Source of the DNA: Plectrocnemia conspersa
Lineage: Eukaryota; Arthropoda; Insecta; Trichoptera; Polycentropodidae
Assembly: GCA_009617715.1 (NCBI GenBank)
Contig: VTFK01000211.1
Span: 434,001-498,000, forward strand
Direction: 5' to 3'
DNA: 64,000 bases
The notes beneath the pieces were generated by a model. The model saw nothing but the letters and a program-made list of their open reading frames with translations. It was not told the origin of the DNA and ran no database searches. The stretch's first letter is position 1; the number at the start of each line of letters is the position of its first letter. Shown here in pieces: positions 12,252 to 23,707 of the stretch. Position numbers and translations under genes: made by a program.

Positions 12252-12999
12252 GGTGCCAGTCGACCACACGCTGGAGTTCGCCGATAACAGTGTGGGAGAG
12301 TGAGGGACCTCTTTTGAGCTTGAATTTCCAAGCTCTTGAGAGGAGGTAAACTCTGACTATTCCACCGAGGTAGCGTCCTTTGGACTATCAATGTCGAGCA
12401 AAGCATTGCATTTCCACGCAAGCTGGCCAATGACCAAGGGCTAAAGCTGAAACTGAGGCATCACCAAAAGTGATGTAATAAGGATGAAGCGCACCGAAAT
12501 GCAATGCAAGCATGCAATGCAAGTGCAGGTATTCAAGAGAACGTATCCCAGAACGCTCGGGAGGAACACTACTAAGACTCTAACTAATAGCGTAGTACTA
12601 CGGGGGGTTGATCCAGTGGCATAGCTATGGGGGGTGGAGGGGGCGGACCGTCCCGGGTGGCACTGCTTGGGGGCGGCATATTCGCGATGTGATCGTCTAA
12701 TTTGGTTCTTAACCCTGAATTTACTAAAATATATATAATACCACGAATAACAAGAGCTTAATAATAACTAATTTATTATTTTAAGAAAAGCTGATTTTAT
12801 AACCCTGCAAGAAATGTATGGGGGGGGGGCAATTTTAAAGATCACCCTGGACGGCACATACCCTAGCTACGCCACTGGGTGGATCCCGCTCATCTGGCCG
12901 TCAAAAGCTGGATGCCGCCCATTGGGTTGGACTCCTAGGGTCCTAGTACTGGTAACGGCAGTGGTTAAAAAAATGGATGTTAAAAAAGTAGTCACTCTC
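12252..12999 (+). mobile_element. Family B retroposed repeat, copy 2, with 13-bp target duplication
   Basis: Flanked by 13-bp direct repeats TGTTAAAGGCATC at 12239-12251 and 13000-13012. The 3' half matches copy 1 (890-1106, reverse), including GTAGTACTAC and GGTAACGGCAGTGGT. This copy extends about 260 bp further at its 5' end, as expected for variable 5' truncation. Removing the hAT insertion at 12614-12877 restores the alignment to copy 1. A short frame on the opposite strand (12221-12430) is not considered coding. Confidence 0.65.
12614..12877. mobile_element. hAT-type MITE nested in family B
   Basis: A 264-bp element with ends CAGTGGCATAGCTA and TAGCTACGCCACTG (TIR about 14 bp, one mismatch). 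It has 8-bp target duplications GGTTGATC (12606-12613) and GGTGGATC (12878-12885), one mismatch. The left subterminal region is G-rich and an internal 10-G tract lies near 12823. It interrupts family B copy 2. Confidence 0.8.
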
Positions 13000-13012
13000 T
13001 GTTAAAGGCATC

Positions 13013-14255
13013 TGAGCATTTTAAGCCGATTTTCTGAAAGAGTGAACAAATATTTAATTTTCGCCCGTAAACGTATTTTTATTAGGGTATCTTGTAAACT
13101 TTTTTCCCAAGGTTCTGAAACAATATCAGTAACGCAAAATCTTTATTTGTATTATTCGATGGTAAATTAATTGAGGGTACTGCATGTTTTTTAATTTTTC
13201 AAAAAACATTTTAGGTAGTGTAAAATTAATCTATAGAAAAATTTTTCAAACAAATTGTGCTCCTATCGCTAGGACTCCAAAGCGGCCTATCAATGGCAGT
13301 CTTTCATTTATCCTTGGGAAATCTAAGATTAAAACAATGATATTTCATAAATACTTAGTTCGCACAAAATATTAAGATGTGTTTAATTTTTTTTTAAATA
13401 TTTCAGCGAAGATATTTTTAATATAATTCATTTTTAATGTGGTAAAAATGAATAGTTGATTTTAAACTTTTATTTAGTTTTATTTGCAGATTTCCTCGAA
13501 TAAACGGATATGTATATATAAATATTAAAAATAAATTCGTATATTTTCAACATCAGTCAAGTTCAGCCCTACATACGCTCGAGATCCTGTTCTATGCGCG
13601 AGACGTATCGAGTGACGCTTAAAAATATCATTTGTATGGATGAGATAAAACGTATTAATTTATGCTTACACGTATGGGGGCCAATATAGATTTGTTATGG
13701 CCAAAACTGGTCGGCGCAGAAATAGCGGTGTTGTGACGGCTCTCTCTCTTCCGGCAAGCTTGTATGGGTTCGGACGCGTGCCGTCGCGCGTCCGCCCCAA
13801 TCTTATAATGTAAACCGTAACCTCAAATAAATATACTACTGCAGCGGCTCAATCTGTGTCTCATTGCCAACTGCCATCATCACAGCCCCTAAACACGTGA
13901 AGAATTATGCCATTTTAATTCTTTGATTGTTTTCTACTATTACTTTTGCACCCTACAACTGAACAGCCCCTATAATACACAAGCACAATATTGAAAAAAA
14001 TAATGAGGAAATCCGTCGCACACGGCGTGATTAGCCCGTCTGACGTCAGTGGACAGAGTTACGACTTGGACGTAGTTTGTTTTTTATCTTTTAAATATTT
14101 TTTATATATTCTGTTTTCTGTGGTTGCTACTAATCAATTAAAATATTACCAATAAACTATACTATTATTAATTAAACCGTTCTCCTGACTATTACCTGGC
14201 ACTGCATTATATAAATTATATTATATCGCCAAGAATTTAAAAATTCACGAATAAG
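13013..14255. other. Noncoding stretch, possible LTR-like fragment
   Basis: Mostly AT-rich. The block at about 13730-13910 is less AT-rich and contains TGTTGTGACGG, AATAAATA and a C-rich end, reminiscent of an LTR. No paired copy, primer-binding site or clear target duplication was found. Nothing coding is visible. Confidence 0.25.
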
Positions 14256-14259
14256 GCTG

Positions 14260-14870
14260 ACCGGGCAATAGGCAACCTGGCTGCCGTAACCAGATTTTCG
14301 CAGGCAAGATTTTAAGCAGCCAGTCGTGTCCGCTACGTCAGGTAAGATGGACGCGAAAAGAGAATTACGCTGGCTAAAAACATTATAGGAGATATATACT
14401 AAGGCAATTTTTCAGAAAAGTTATATGAAAATCTATATTAAAACTACAGCAGATTATTTATACAACATATTTTGACGTACAATAGTTTTTTGTTCCCCTT
14501 GTGATAAATTTGTACCAATAAACTGCACTTAATCATATTTTCAATGCAAAATTGAATACAAATACTTTTTTCCGTCATTTTTATTTTAAAATAAATAAAT
14601 GGCCTAGTTTGACAAAATGCGTCGATAATTACTGGCTACACGTGTACGGAGACTGGCGACTGACTACCTAGTGCGCGGTCTACCTAGATAGCCCAATACA
14701 TTTCTATGCGCTGTCTCTATTGTTTTATCGTTGCAAGCAGTCAGCATCTGCCTAGGTAGAAATGTATTGACTACCCCAGGCAGTCAATACATTTCTATGC
14801 GCTGTCCCAGTTTTCTCTGTCTGTGGCAGCCAAGTTGTCTAGTGCGCGGCCTACCTAAGGTGGGAAGAGC
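14260..14870. repeat. Internally duplicated repeat block upstream of the SLC35D-like gene
   Basis: CAATACATTTCTATGCGCTG occurs twice (about 14694 and 14785), with an inverted piece TAGAAATGTATTGACTA between them near 14757. CTAGTGCGCGG followed by CTACCTA also occurs twice (about 14668 and 14839). The arrangement of direct and inverted copies suggests a transposon with complex subterminal repeats or a local rearrangement. Family unknown. Confidence 0.5.
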
Positions 14871-15300
14871 TGTAATATATCTTGGATTAAAATCGGTTTT
14901 ATTTTAACTATCCCATTATTTATAGGATAGCTCAATATTATTTATGTAGATATAAAATCTTTATTTTTTATTAATGGACGAATACTAAGTGCTTTATGAC
15001 CAAAAACTGAACAGATAACCTGAAAGTTATTTTAAATCATTTAACATACAACGATGGCCGCCAGTCGTTCGCAACGAATTGGAACAATATATACTAGGTA
15101 TTTTTAATTTAAAACAATTGAGTATTTTGTGTGTTGATCGTTTAAATCTGACAGCTATAAACATAACCTATAAAGCGCTTATCGATATAGCGCGGTGTTT
15201 CGGTCTTGCGGCATTCGATACAAATCGGCGCACGATCGCTCAGATACGATGAAACTTTAAAATATCCTTTCTGAAATTTGCTATGTGATCACTTCGCAAG

Positions 15301-16272
15301 ATGGATACTTCGGCGGAAGATCGTTCGACCTACGTGAAGAAGATCAGCAGCGCCGTCTTTTACGGACTGGCTTCTCTGATAATAACATTCGTTAACAAAA
15401 TAGTCTTAACCGTATACAAGTTTCCGTCCTATCAAGTCTTAGGACTGGGACAGATGATTTCGACTATCGCGGTGCTGTTCGTGCTGAAAGCGACGAAGAC
15501 GTTAGATTTTCCGCCGTTGAGATCCGACACGTTCCGTCAGATGTGGCCGTTGCCCGTCATGTACCTGGGGAATATGGTAACGGGACTGGGCGGCACCAAA
15601 GAGCTGAGTCTGCCTATGTTCACCGCCCTGCGAAGATTCAGCATATTCATGACCATGATCATAGAGAAGTATCTGCTCGGGATCGAGGCGAACGCGTTGA
15701 TTAAAATAAGCGTCTTCACTATGGTCGGGGGAGCGTTCATAGCCGCGATCGAAGACATCACGTTCACCGCAACAGGATACGCGTTCGTGCTGCTCAACGA
15801 CATCTTCACATCTTGCAACGGTGTATTTTTAAAGAACAAACTTAACTCCAACCAAAACTTGGGCAAATACGGAATCATGTATTATAACTGCCTGTTTATG
15901 TTGGTTCCCGCTTTGATCATAGCTTGGTTTACTGGTGATATTATCAATTCTTATTCGTATCCCGGTTGGAACGATCCTATGTTTGTAGTGCAGTTTTCAA
16001 TCGCGTGTGTATCCGGATTCGTATTGACTTATTACATAACTCTTTGTACCATGTACAACGGAGCTTTGACCACTGCCGTCGTCGGCTGCCTCAAGAATAT
16101 ATCCGTTACATATTTAGGGATGATTCTAGGCGGAGATTATGCGTTCACTTGGGTCAACTTTATAGGCTTGAATATTAGCGTGCTAGGTAGCGTGTTGTAC
16201 ACGTATAACATGCTGAACAATATGAAGAGCGCTTGCACTCCTTTAAAAGTTACCAAAACAAATATTGTGTAG
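15301..16272 (+). CDS. frc: Nucleotide-sugar transporter, SLC35D / fringe connection type
   Basis: A 323-residue single-exon frame. Family members carry UDP-glucuronic acid, UDP-GlcNAc and UDP-GalNAc from cytosol into the ER/Golgi lumen in exchange for UMP. They supply glycosaminoglycan synthesis and Fringe-type glycosylation; the fly orthologue is fringe connection. Hydrophobic segments recur along the whole length, fitting about ten membrane spans. Conserved blocks are the early FVNKIVLTVYKFPS, then LPMFTALRRFSI near residue 105, GKYGIMYYNCLFM near 187, and the signature GALTTAVVGCLKN followed by GGDYAFTWVNFIGLNIS near 255-295. Length matches family members (about 320-360). The start is the first ATG of the frame and gives a normal N-terminus. 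An AATAAA at 16440-16445 is a likely polyadenylation signal. The exact SLC35D1/D2 substrate cannot be read from sequence. Absence of introns could mean natural loss or retroposition, but the frame is intact. Confidence 0.9.
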   Translation: MDTSAEDRSTYVKKISSAVFYGLASLIITFVNKIVLTVYKFPSYQVLGLGQMISTIAVLFVLKATKTLDFPPLRSDTFRQMWPLPVMYLGNMVTGLGGTKELSLPMFTALRRFSIFMTMIIEKYLLGIEANALIKISVFTMVGGAFIAAIEDITFTATGYAFVLLNDIFTSCNGVFLKNKLNSNQNLGKYGIMYYNCLFMLVPALIIAWFTGDIINSYSYPGWNDPMFVVQFSIACVSGFVLTYYITLCTMYNGALTTAVVGCLKNISVTYLGMILGGDYAFTWVNFIGLNISVLGSVLYTYNMLNNMKSACTPLKVTKTNIV

Positions 16273-16724
16273 TCAAATGTGATATATTATAAGATATATA
16301 TGCTATAGGATCAAATGTAACAATAATAATGCACATCTATGTACTTTTCGAACTTAGTCATTTATGCTTTTGAGCATTTAATATATTACAATTTTTATAT
16401 TGTAATAACACTTCCTATCGGATCTTATCAAAACTACACAATAAAGCACTTCCTCCATTCAAAACTTAACGCATGCTTATCTAATAAACCAAAGGTTGTA
16501 ATATGAACACATTTTTATGTAATTTGTTAATTACATTTGAATAAGACTATTTTTTTAATGAATTAATTGCCGCCTTAGTTCTAACCTAATTAGTAATGTT
16601 ATATTTTTGGGAAACGACTACACAAAATTAGTATATATTTTTAATACATATCGTCGGCTCAGAATAAAACTATCACAACTCAAAATTTATAGATTATTCA
16701 GCAGGGAAGTAATTTAGGCGGGCA

Positions 16725-17615
16725 GGTGGGGCTCTTCCCCTTGAATTTGGTTAGAAAAATGCATGTCATTTAATGAAATAAAAAAAAAAACGACCACTAA
16801 CTGGCAAAATAAACAATCTCGAATCATCCCGAAAATATTTTTAAAATATATAATTTCAGTGAAATCATATTGGAATACATTTTCTCTGGTAGATATATAT
16901 TTTTACCAGAGAAAATATAATACAAACTTATCATTATTTATTTACATTCGATGTATAAATGTTACAATGAATGTGTTTTTTTCAGTGAAGTTAAATTTTC
17001 ACTAGTGAAGTCCAAATACATTTTCACCAGTAACTGCTGCTTTAAAACGTCTATGAAACTTAAATTCTAAAACAAATTATAGTTTTAGAACTTTCATTAG
17101 GTCAAGTCCAAAATACAAACTAAGCCAACTCATCTTTCAGGGAAAAATAAGCAGAAGTACAGACAGATGTCGCATATCCATATTTGTCTGCACTTGGATA
17201 TTACACTTTTTTTAAAATATGATAGATACCCTTACCGATATTAATACCGACTTCTGATATGAGGGTATTGGTCAAAGTATATTCAGACCGAATTTTGGTT
17301 AAAAGCAATAAAATCGTGCCAACACGATTTTATTGCTTTTGATATGAATTTTTGACTTATGAGAAAGAATAATTGTTTTTTGCGCTCTCCTATTGGTCAA
17401 AATTCGGTTTAGATGCGCTTTCTCAATTATTATAAGTCGTAAAATTGCTATTAAAAGTCTTAATATGAACGCTAGAACGTTTCCACTGCGACGGCATGAT
17501 TAAATAGGAACCGTCTTGAATTTGGCCAGAAAAATGCATTTAATGAATCTTAATGAAATGGAAGTATTAAAAATGACGACTGATTGGCCAACTTTTCCCC
17601 CCCCCCCCATATAGA
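16725..17615 (-). repeat. Family A fold-back repeat, copy 2 (reverse orientation)
   Basis: Begins and ends with the same terminal module in the same direction (CTTGAATTTGG with AAAAATGCAT, then a CGACYACT/CGACTGA block), at about 16738-16805 and 17516-17590. Between them are the GGTGAAAATG-type stems, a block with CCTAATGAAAGTTCTAAAAC, and the core palindrome AAAGCAATAAAATCGTG at about 17300-17345. The right end has a run of about 12 C next to AACTTTT, matching the G-tract of the other copies in reverse. Confidence 0.65.
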
Positions 17616-18963
17616 AAAAGCTGAAATGACATCCATTGTTCAGAAGCATTTATAGTAACAAATTGCTCTTGCTTGTTATATATATTCATTTATATATGTA
17701 TAACGCAAATAATATTGGACTCATCATAGATCCCTGATGTACTCCATGAAATATGTCAATTTTATTTATATACTCTTTTGCTTTCTATAAAATTACCTTT
17801 TAATCGATAAACATCTAACTTTTTAAATCATTTCAAATGTTAATTTCTCATTTGTAACACATGTGACATACCAACAGCTGGTGATCTATTAATTTATTAT
17901 TTGCTATTTTTCTCCAACTTTTAATTATAGAATATTTTTTTATTATAATTATAATTTTTGCCATACATTTCAAACTCCATTATTTTTTAATTTAAGATTG
18001 AATTTTTATATGCCCTACTCTTAATTTTTTATTTTGCCTCTCATTATCATCACTGAAAATCACTTGTATCGTTATTTTATCATATAATACAATAAATTTT
18101 AAACTGACTTGTAGCAGTCTTTTTCCAAACCGACATTATATATGTATTAAAATTATCTTTGAAATTAAAGCTTGTAAATTAGAATACAGAGAATTTAAAA
18201 AACACAAATTGATTTAGGGTTAAAACTAAGGCGATGATATAATAATTTAATTTATATATAAAACAATAATATTAAGTTGAATGTACTAATATATTTTCCA
18301 TTACTGTTTACAATTTTATATTTACTATGAATTTATATATGAATGTGTATGTATAAAAATTATTGTAAATATGAGAAATTAAAATTTTATGTATATATAT
18401 ATATATTTAATATTTTTTATCGCTAACTGCTTATAAATACCATATTAAATATAAAGGTGTCGGTTCAAGCTAAGTACATACAAAGGTGAGTCAAATGAAA
18501 ATCTTTTTATTCATATTTTATTAGCCCCTTAAGTATAATAATAATAAAAAATATATGTATTGCTCATATTAACTTATGAAGTTAAAACACTAAATAATAT
18601 AAGGAAAACGTTGATATTTTTGCGCTCATGTAATGAGTTATTTGAGTTATATTTGCCTGGGACGCCAAAAATAAGTTGTCAGCTTAAACTAACCTTTCAT
18701 ATTTTTAACTGTTCTGATTTAATTGGAAATCGTCACTTTTGCGTTTGTATACTTCAATATTTACGAAATTTCATTGCCATGATGTGAAAATTACAGAACT
18801 AATGTCTTTCCGTATCTTCCTACTTCTCTTGACTATAAATAAAAATGTGGTGCAGCCATATTTATATGTTTACTATGATTGTAAAGTTTTCATTTGACTC
18901 GTTTTTTAATTATTTTTTTTAATAATAAATTTCTAATTATTCTTATTTTTTGTTTGTTCCCAG
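17616..18963. other. AT-rich stretch upstream of mRpS23, first exon not found
   Basis: No confident feature. A consensus donor GTGAGT at 18486 follows an open stretch that is in phase with the next mRpS23 exon, but that stretch has no ATG, so it is not called as coding. It could be an untranslated exon. Confidence 0.3.
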
Positions 18964-19478
18964 AGTAGAGGGACTTCTGCGGAGCGGAGCTATGCTTCCG
19001 GAAGATCGTCCTATCTGGTGGGACATTTATAGAGCTTTTCCTCCAACTGATGAACCCACATTCTTCAGGCGAATGCCGACAGATAAACCGAGGGAAATAT
19101 TCTACAACGAAGATGCGGTTAAAGCGTAATTAATTTAAAACATCTTTAAAAATAAATTCTTGTTCAATAATTATATATATATTTTTTATTAGGAAATTCC
19201 ATACATCCGGTATGCCGCTAGGCACAGTCAACCTGAAGGATAACAACATGCTAACAAACTCACAGAAATTTATCAATTCATTCAATTCAATTATATCTGA
19301 AACCAACTGCAGTCATGACGAAGCATACGAGAAGAGCATACAAACAATGAGTCGCGAAAAAGGCATAATTCCTGATGAAAAAGGCGAGGAAGAACCAAAA
19401 GAGTCGTTTACGTCTATGTTTAAGAATGCTAAGGAAAACAAATTGAACGCCACAAACATTAAAAATATATTTGAATAA
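18964..19478 (+). CDS. mRpS23: Mitochondrial ribosomal protein S23, exons 2 and 3 (partial, 5' exon missing)
   Basis: Small-subunit protein of the mitochondrial ribosome. The exon at 18964-19125 follows acceptor CAG and encodes VEGLLRSGAML, then PIWWDIYRAFPPTDEPTF, a block typical of MRPS23 (W/F-D-V/I-Y-x-AFPP). The donor GTAATT at 19126 splits an Ala codon. The exon at 19193-19478 restores it and continues with KFHTSGMPLG to a stop after about 95 codons, ending in a lysine-rich tail. The family's conserved N-terminus (a short segment before VEGLL, with SRLE-like sequence) should lie in an upstream exon that I could not find between 16.3 and 18.96 kb. It may be very short, hidden in AT-rich sequence, or lost. 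The gene converges on PIG-L, with 204 bp between the two stop codons. Confidence 0.85.
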
Positions 19479-19682
19479 ATGTTTATGTTTTTGTTGATAA
19501 TTTGTAGTTTTTTATGTTATTATAAATATAATTATAGATAATTCATATATTTTTAATTCTCTCAATTCATGTCAAGGCCAGTGAATGAAAATACTTTTTC
19601 AATTTGACTATTATATTAAATTGCAATTTTGGTATAAATGCTTTGAGCGTACAACAAATTTTAATTAATAACTAATGACAAA

Positions 19683-22338
19683 TCAGTCGTCGAGTTCCAA
19701 CTCCAGTTCGAGATCCATCGTTGTTATATTGCGTAGAGTATTTATCATTAAAAATCTTGAAAAGATCAAATAGAGATGTCTAAACCATACCATTTGTGTT
19801 GCGTGTTTCTTCATAGCTTTTTTGATCATATCTTTTTCTTTGAACGATAACACAAACCTGAAAATAAATAAATTGTTACAAAGTTAAAAATAGGATGTTT
19901 AAGATCAAGGAATATAGATTAAACTAATCGTCTGTATTTCTATAATAGATTAACTGTTTCACAAAAAGTGCTGTGACTGAATTAATTGGGAATCGCTGGT
20001 TTGGTGGTCTTCCTATTCTACCTCGTTATCATTGAAAAAATGCTCCTCTAAGAGATGTAGATAGGAGCAAGGTCAGGGCTATATGAGGGATGCTTTACCA
20101 CTTAACATGCGGGTGTTTTTTTGCAGTATTCCAAAAAAATCATATTTTTTTATTGGAAATTATAGTAGTAAATAATTATACATAAATAGGAAAAATAAAA
20201 AAAAAATTTAAAATTTAAAGTTTTTGCAAAATTTATGTTTTAAAATTACATAACAGGTATTTTTTGCATTGTTCCAAAAAAATTGCGAATATTATTTTAA
20301 CCGTTTCTTAAAAATCGCAAACAATAATTAAATAATGGAAATGAACCCAATAATAAACAATGGACGTAAGGAAATATAGATATCTTTATTATTAAAACAC
20401 ATTCCATACGAAAACATATTGTGTTTTATAAATTCTAAGAAATATGGGGAAAAATAGTAATAAAAGTGTGTCAAAAAATTGGAAAGATAAAGCAACCCCA
20501 ATTAGTCAAGGATGCTTACTTCGGTTTTTTTATTGTCTCTATCCCATCTAATACAATTGAGAAATACTTCAAGCGACAAAAATTTAAGTAACACACCGCC
20601 TTGTATTTTTCTAATTTATGACTTCCACAGCTAATAAAAAAGTGTTTTTTACTTGAAACGAAATGCCGATCGAGTCCTGCATATGCTCGGAAGCGGAGTA
20701 TAATGACAAATATAATCACGTTTATTTGTGGGACCGCGTTTAACTCCGATTTTCATATTTCCGCACAGGCTCGACACCGCGTGTAATGGACATTTCTAAA
20801 ATCACACCCGTGCGGGACTGCGTGTAAAGTGGATACAGGCTTTTTTGTCACTTTGAACTACCTCTAAGGAAATATTTTATTTACATTATACAATAAGTAA
20901 TTTAGGATTTAAAAAAAATTATTACCAGTGTGATGACAAAATATAACTAAGCGGTAAATCAAAATAGCCCCAATATTTCCTTAGCACATTCACCGACTCC
21001 AAAGCGAATATCTTGCAACCTGTAAGTATAAATGCATTTACTATAATATTGATTTTATCTTAGTAACAGTTTTACAGAATGGGTCAATATAATGAATGTA
21101 AATATAGTTATAAAGTAAAATTATTAGCAGTTGTGTTTTTTATCAAAGCATAATTTTCATATTACAGACATGCAGTTTCAGTAAGGTGGAGTCATAGTTT
21201 TTATTGTCCCATTCTGTATTAATAATGACTCGTATTTTTCGGGTCAGAATACATCAGAATATAAACGGCTAGAATTTATATTAAATGGTAAGAATTATTT
21301 TGACAGATGGTCAAACTTTTTAATTCAGTTAGCAATAGTGATGTTATTGCTGTAACACTGTAGATTGGTACAACTAGTCAATCTGTCATTCGTATATCGG
21401 CAGTTCATTATCATTATCAAGGTGTTTTGGTTGGGCTCGCAACATTGTCAGATGTCAACACAAGCCAAGCGTGCTCTCCGTAGACGCTCTGAATACATTC
21501 ACATCCTACATACAATTAAATCGATTCATTGAGTGTTATTCATGGGGTGTTCAATTTTTGCTACGAGTGAGATATTTTATAAGATATTTCTAAAATAAAT
21601 AATTTATTACCCATTTATATATTTTTTTTATTTCTGTTAATAAAATTGTGACCGAGATTTGATTTTTATTCTGACCCAAAGTTGATTTAAATAATTAACC
21701 TTTTGGAAGACGCTTTTCGATATATAATCGAGCGACACCGTAAAAAATTGATGTGTGATTTGGATGATGCGAAACACCTCCTTTATCGAAGGTAATGATC
21801 GTGTCAATGGACAACGTTTCTACATGGTGATGTATAATTTTAGCGATATGATCGGAAGGCCATATTATAAGCGGATCGTCAGGCATATAAGCATCTATGC
21901 ATATTTCGATTTGCCCTTCCTTGATTCCTAACACCTCGCAAGATTTGTACAGTTCAGTTTTTCTAATGTTGCCGTCTTTACGGTAATTTCCTGTAAGCAT
22001 TAAAATAATAAAAATGACATTCCATATTTATCATATTCAAATTGATATCATAACATACCTATCGACAGACATAACATATAAATTTCAACTCCACATTTTC
22101 CTAAGCTATATATAGTGGGCCCGAAGAACATACACTCATCGTCAGGATGAGCGATGACAATCAACGCTCGTTTGATATCTTTCGTTTTTTTCTCTTTATC
22201 ATTTTTAATGGCAATTCTATAAAGAAATATACATAGAATCACGTAGAATATTACAAATATAAAGGCGTTATCGAGTGCGTGAATTAGATATTGCTTCAAT
22301 TCCTCCACGAACTCCAATAAAAACTCATATTTTATCAT
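19683..22338 (-). CDS. PIGL: PIG-L, N-acetylglucosaminylphosphatidylinositol de-N-acetylase (4 exons)
   Basis: Second step of GPI-anchor synthesis: removes the acetyl group from GlcNAc-PI at the cytosolic face of the ER. Exons on the minus strand are 22338-22059, 21990-21700, 21019-20926 and 19857-19683. All borders are GT/AG, phases agree, and the total is 840 nt (279 residues). One membrane segment lies near residues 24-42. The zinc-binding AHPDDE motif is at 63-68, and the second metal/catalytic block GVSHHPNHT lies late in exon 2 (most relatives read GVSGHxNH). Exon 3 gives KIFALESVNVLRKYWGY. Exon 4 gives MVWFRHLYLIFSRFLMINTL, the conserved C-terminal block. Length matches the human protein (about 250). 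Intron 3, about 1.07 kb, holds some GC-richer repeated sequence near 20740-20840. The acidic C-terminal tail (ELELELDD) is not conserved in relatives I know. Confidence 0.93.
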
Positions 22339-22624
22339 TTTTCTGTAAGAAGGGTGTTAATCTTAGTTGACATTAATGTCATAAATGCAAAAATTAAACA
22401 GAAATAAGAGTCATACTTACGTATTTCGAAGAGGTCTGAGTAATAATAATCATAATTCAAAATCTGTCTTAACCCCGAACTGCCAATTACTGCTTTCATA
22501 AAACATCGAGATCATTTATGGCCGAAAGCCCAAAATTTTGTGCCATTACTTACAATAAAAATATATAACTATAAAATAATTTCTTCCTTAAATCTATACA
22601 CTTATTTAATCCTTTCAACGCCAA

Positions 22625-22685
22625 GCGCATCATATCATGCGCAAGTAAATCTACCGTCCAACACCATGCGCATGATATCATGCGC
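22625..22685. repeat. Duplicated 18-bp palindrome upstream of PIG-L
   Basis: GCGCATGATATCATGCGC at 22668-22685 is a perfect palindrome. A copy with one mismatch (GCGCATCATATCATGCGC) lies at 22625-22642, 43 bp away, each preceded by a CAAC(G/A)CCA-like string. TTAATCCTTTCAACGCC just before (near 22607) resembles piggyBac-type ends, so this may be the end of a decayed element rather than a regulatory site. Confidence 0.5.
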
Positions 22686-23280
22686 TCGTTAAAACATTCG
22701 TTTTTTAAAAAAACGGAAATGTAAAAGTTGGCAATATATATTTTAAAAATCAGTTTGAGTTCCTAGTAAACGATTTCTGTGATTTTATTTATAGAATTTG
22801 CGATGAAACAGTGGTATATATAATTATAAAGTCACGCCTTAATTTTAGTCGTTTGTATTTTGCGCGCGATTTCGATCGTGCTACTTTAGGCCACTTTTAG
22901 GGTTAGCACAAACGCATCGCGGAAATTCGTTTTTTTATACTTTAATTTATGAATCGAAATTAAATTATGTCATCAATATTTCAATGATAATTGTGATTTG
23001 TAAGTACTTGTGATATATTTATACGTTATTTCGACTGTTTTAATATTGTCAACTGTTTTTGTGATTGGTTTTTATTGTTTGTAATAATTAAATAATAATA
23101 ATAATTACTATTAAATACTTATTAATAAATATAAATAAGATATAATTAATAAAAAAACAATATTAACTCTTAGTAAATATTAAATAATAATAATAATAAC
23201 AAAAATAATTCCTTGTCGTAGAATCATTTTATTTTACTTGTTCTATTATTTTATAATTTATTTGTAATGTGTTTATTTAT

Positions 23281-23345
23281 TTACATTAAATTAATACCAT
23301 CGTGACCTAACAGGTTACCCCAATGCGTCAAGATGGTCGAAAAGT
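23281..23345 (-). repeat. LINE 3'-end fragment shared with the element at 62-64 kb
   Basis: The block with CCTAACAGGTTACCCCAATG is nearly identical to 62164-62215, which is the 3' end of the Jockey-type LINE. Only the 3' terminus is present here, as in heavily 5'-truncated LINE copies. It abuts a TA microsatellite. Confidence 0.6.
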
Positions 23346-23351
23346 TTATTA

Positions 23352-23354
23352 TTT

Positions 23355-23449
<95 letters not shown>

Positions 23450-23483
23450 CCAAATATATATATATTATATATATATATATATA

Positions 23484-23545
<62 letters not shown>
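23352..23545. repeat. (TA)n microsatellite
   Basis: About 190 bp of almost pure TA repeat with three short interruptions. The Tyr/Ile-only frame running through it is an artefact of the repeat. Confidence 0.95.
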
Positions 23546-23547
<2 letters not shown>

Positions 23548-23707
23548 TAATCTTATAAAATAAAGACATATACATTATTTATAAAAGTACCTATGAAGTA
23601 AAAAATGTATTGTATATGCTTATAAAATTGTGTAAGTTGTAGGATGTAGGCATTCGCTTTGTGGTCGTAATACATTTTGAACTTGTAAAAACCTGCACAT
23701 AATGATA

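Noticed and set aside
13730..13910. Solo LTR
   Set aside because: LTR-like composition only; no second copy, no target duplication and no clear TG...CA borders.
15537..15878. 113-codon minus-strand frame inside the SLC35D-like gene
   Set aside because: Antisense shadow of a clear coding sequence.
18425..18485. In-phase upstream exon for mRpS23
   Set aside because: Open and followed by a good donor, but has no ATG and does not resemble the conserved N-terminus.
23333..23563. 76-codon Tyr/Ile repeat frame
   Set aside because: Produced entirely by the TA microsatellite.
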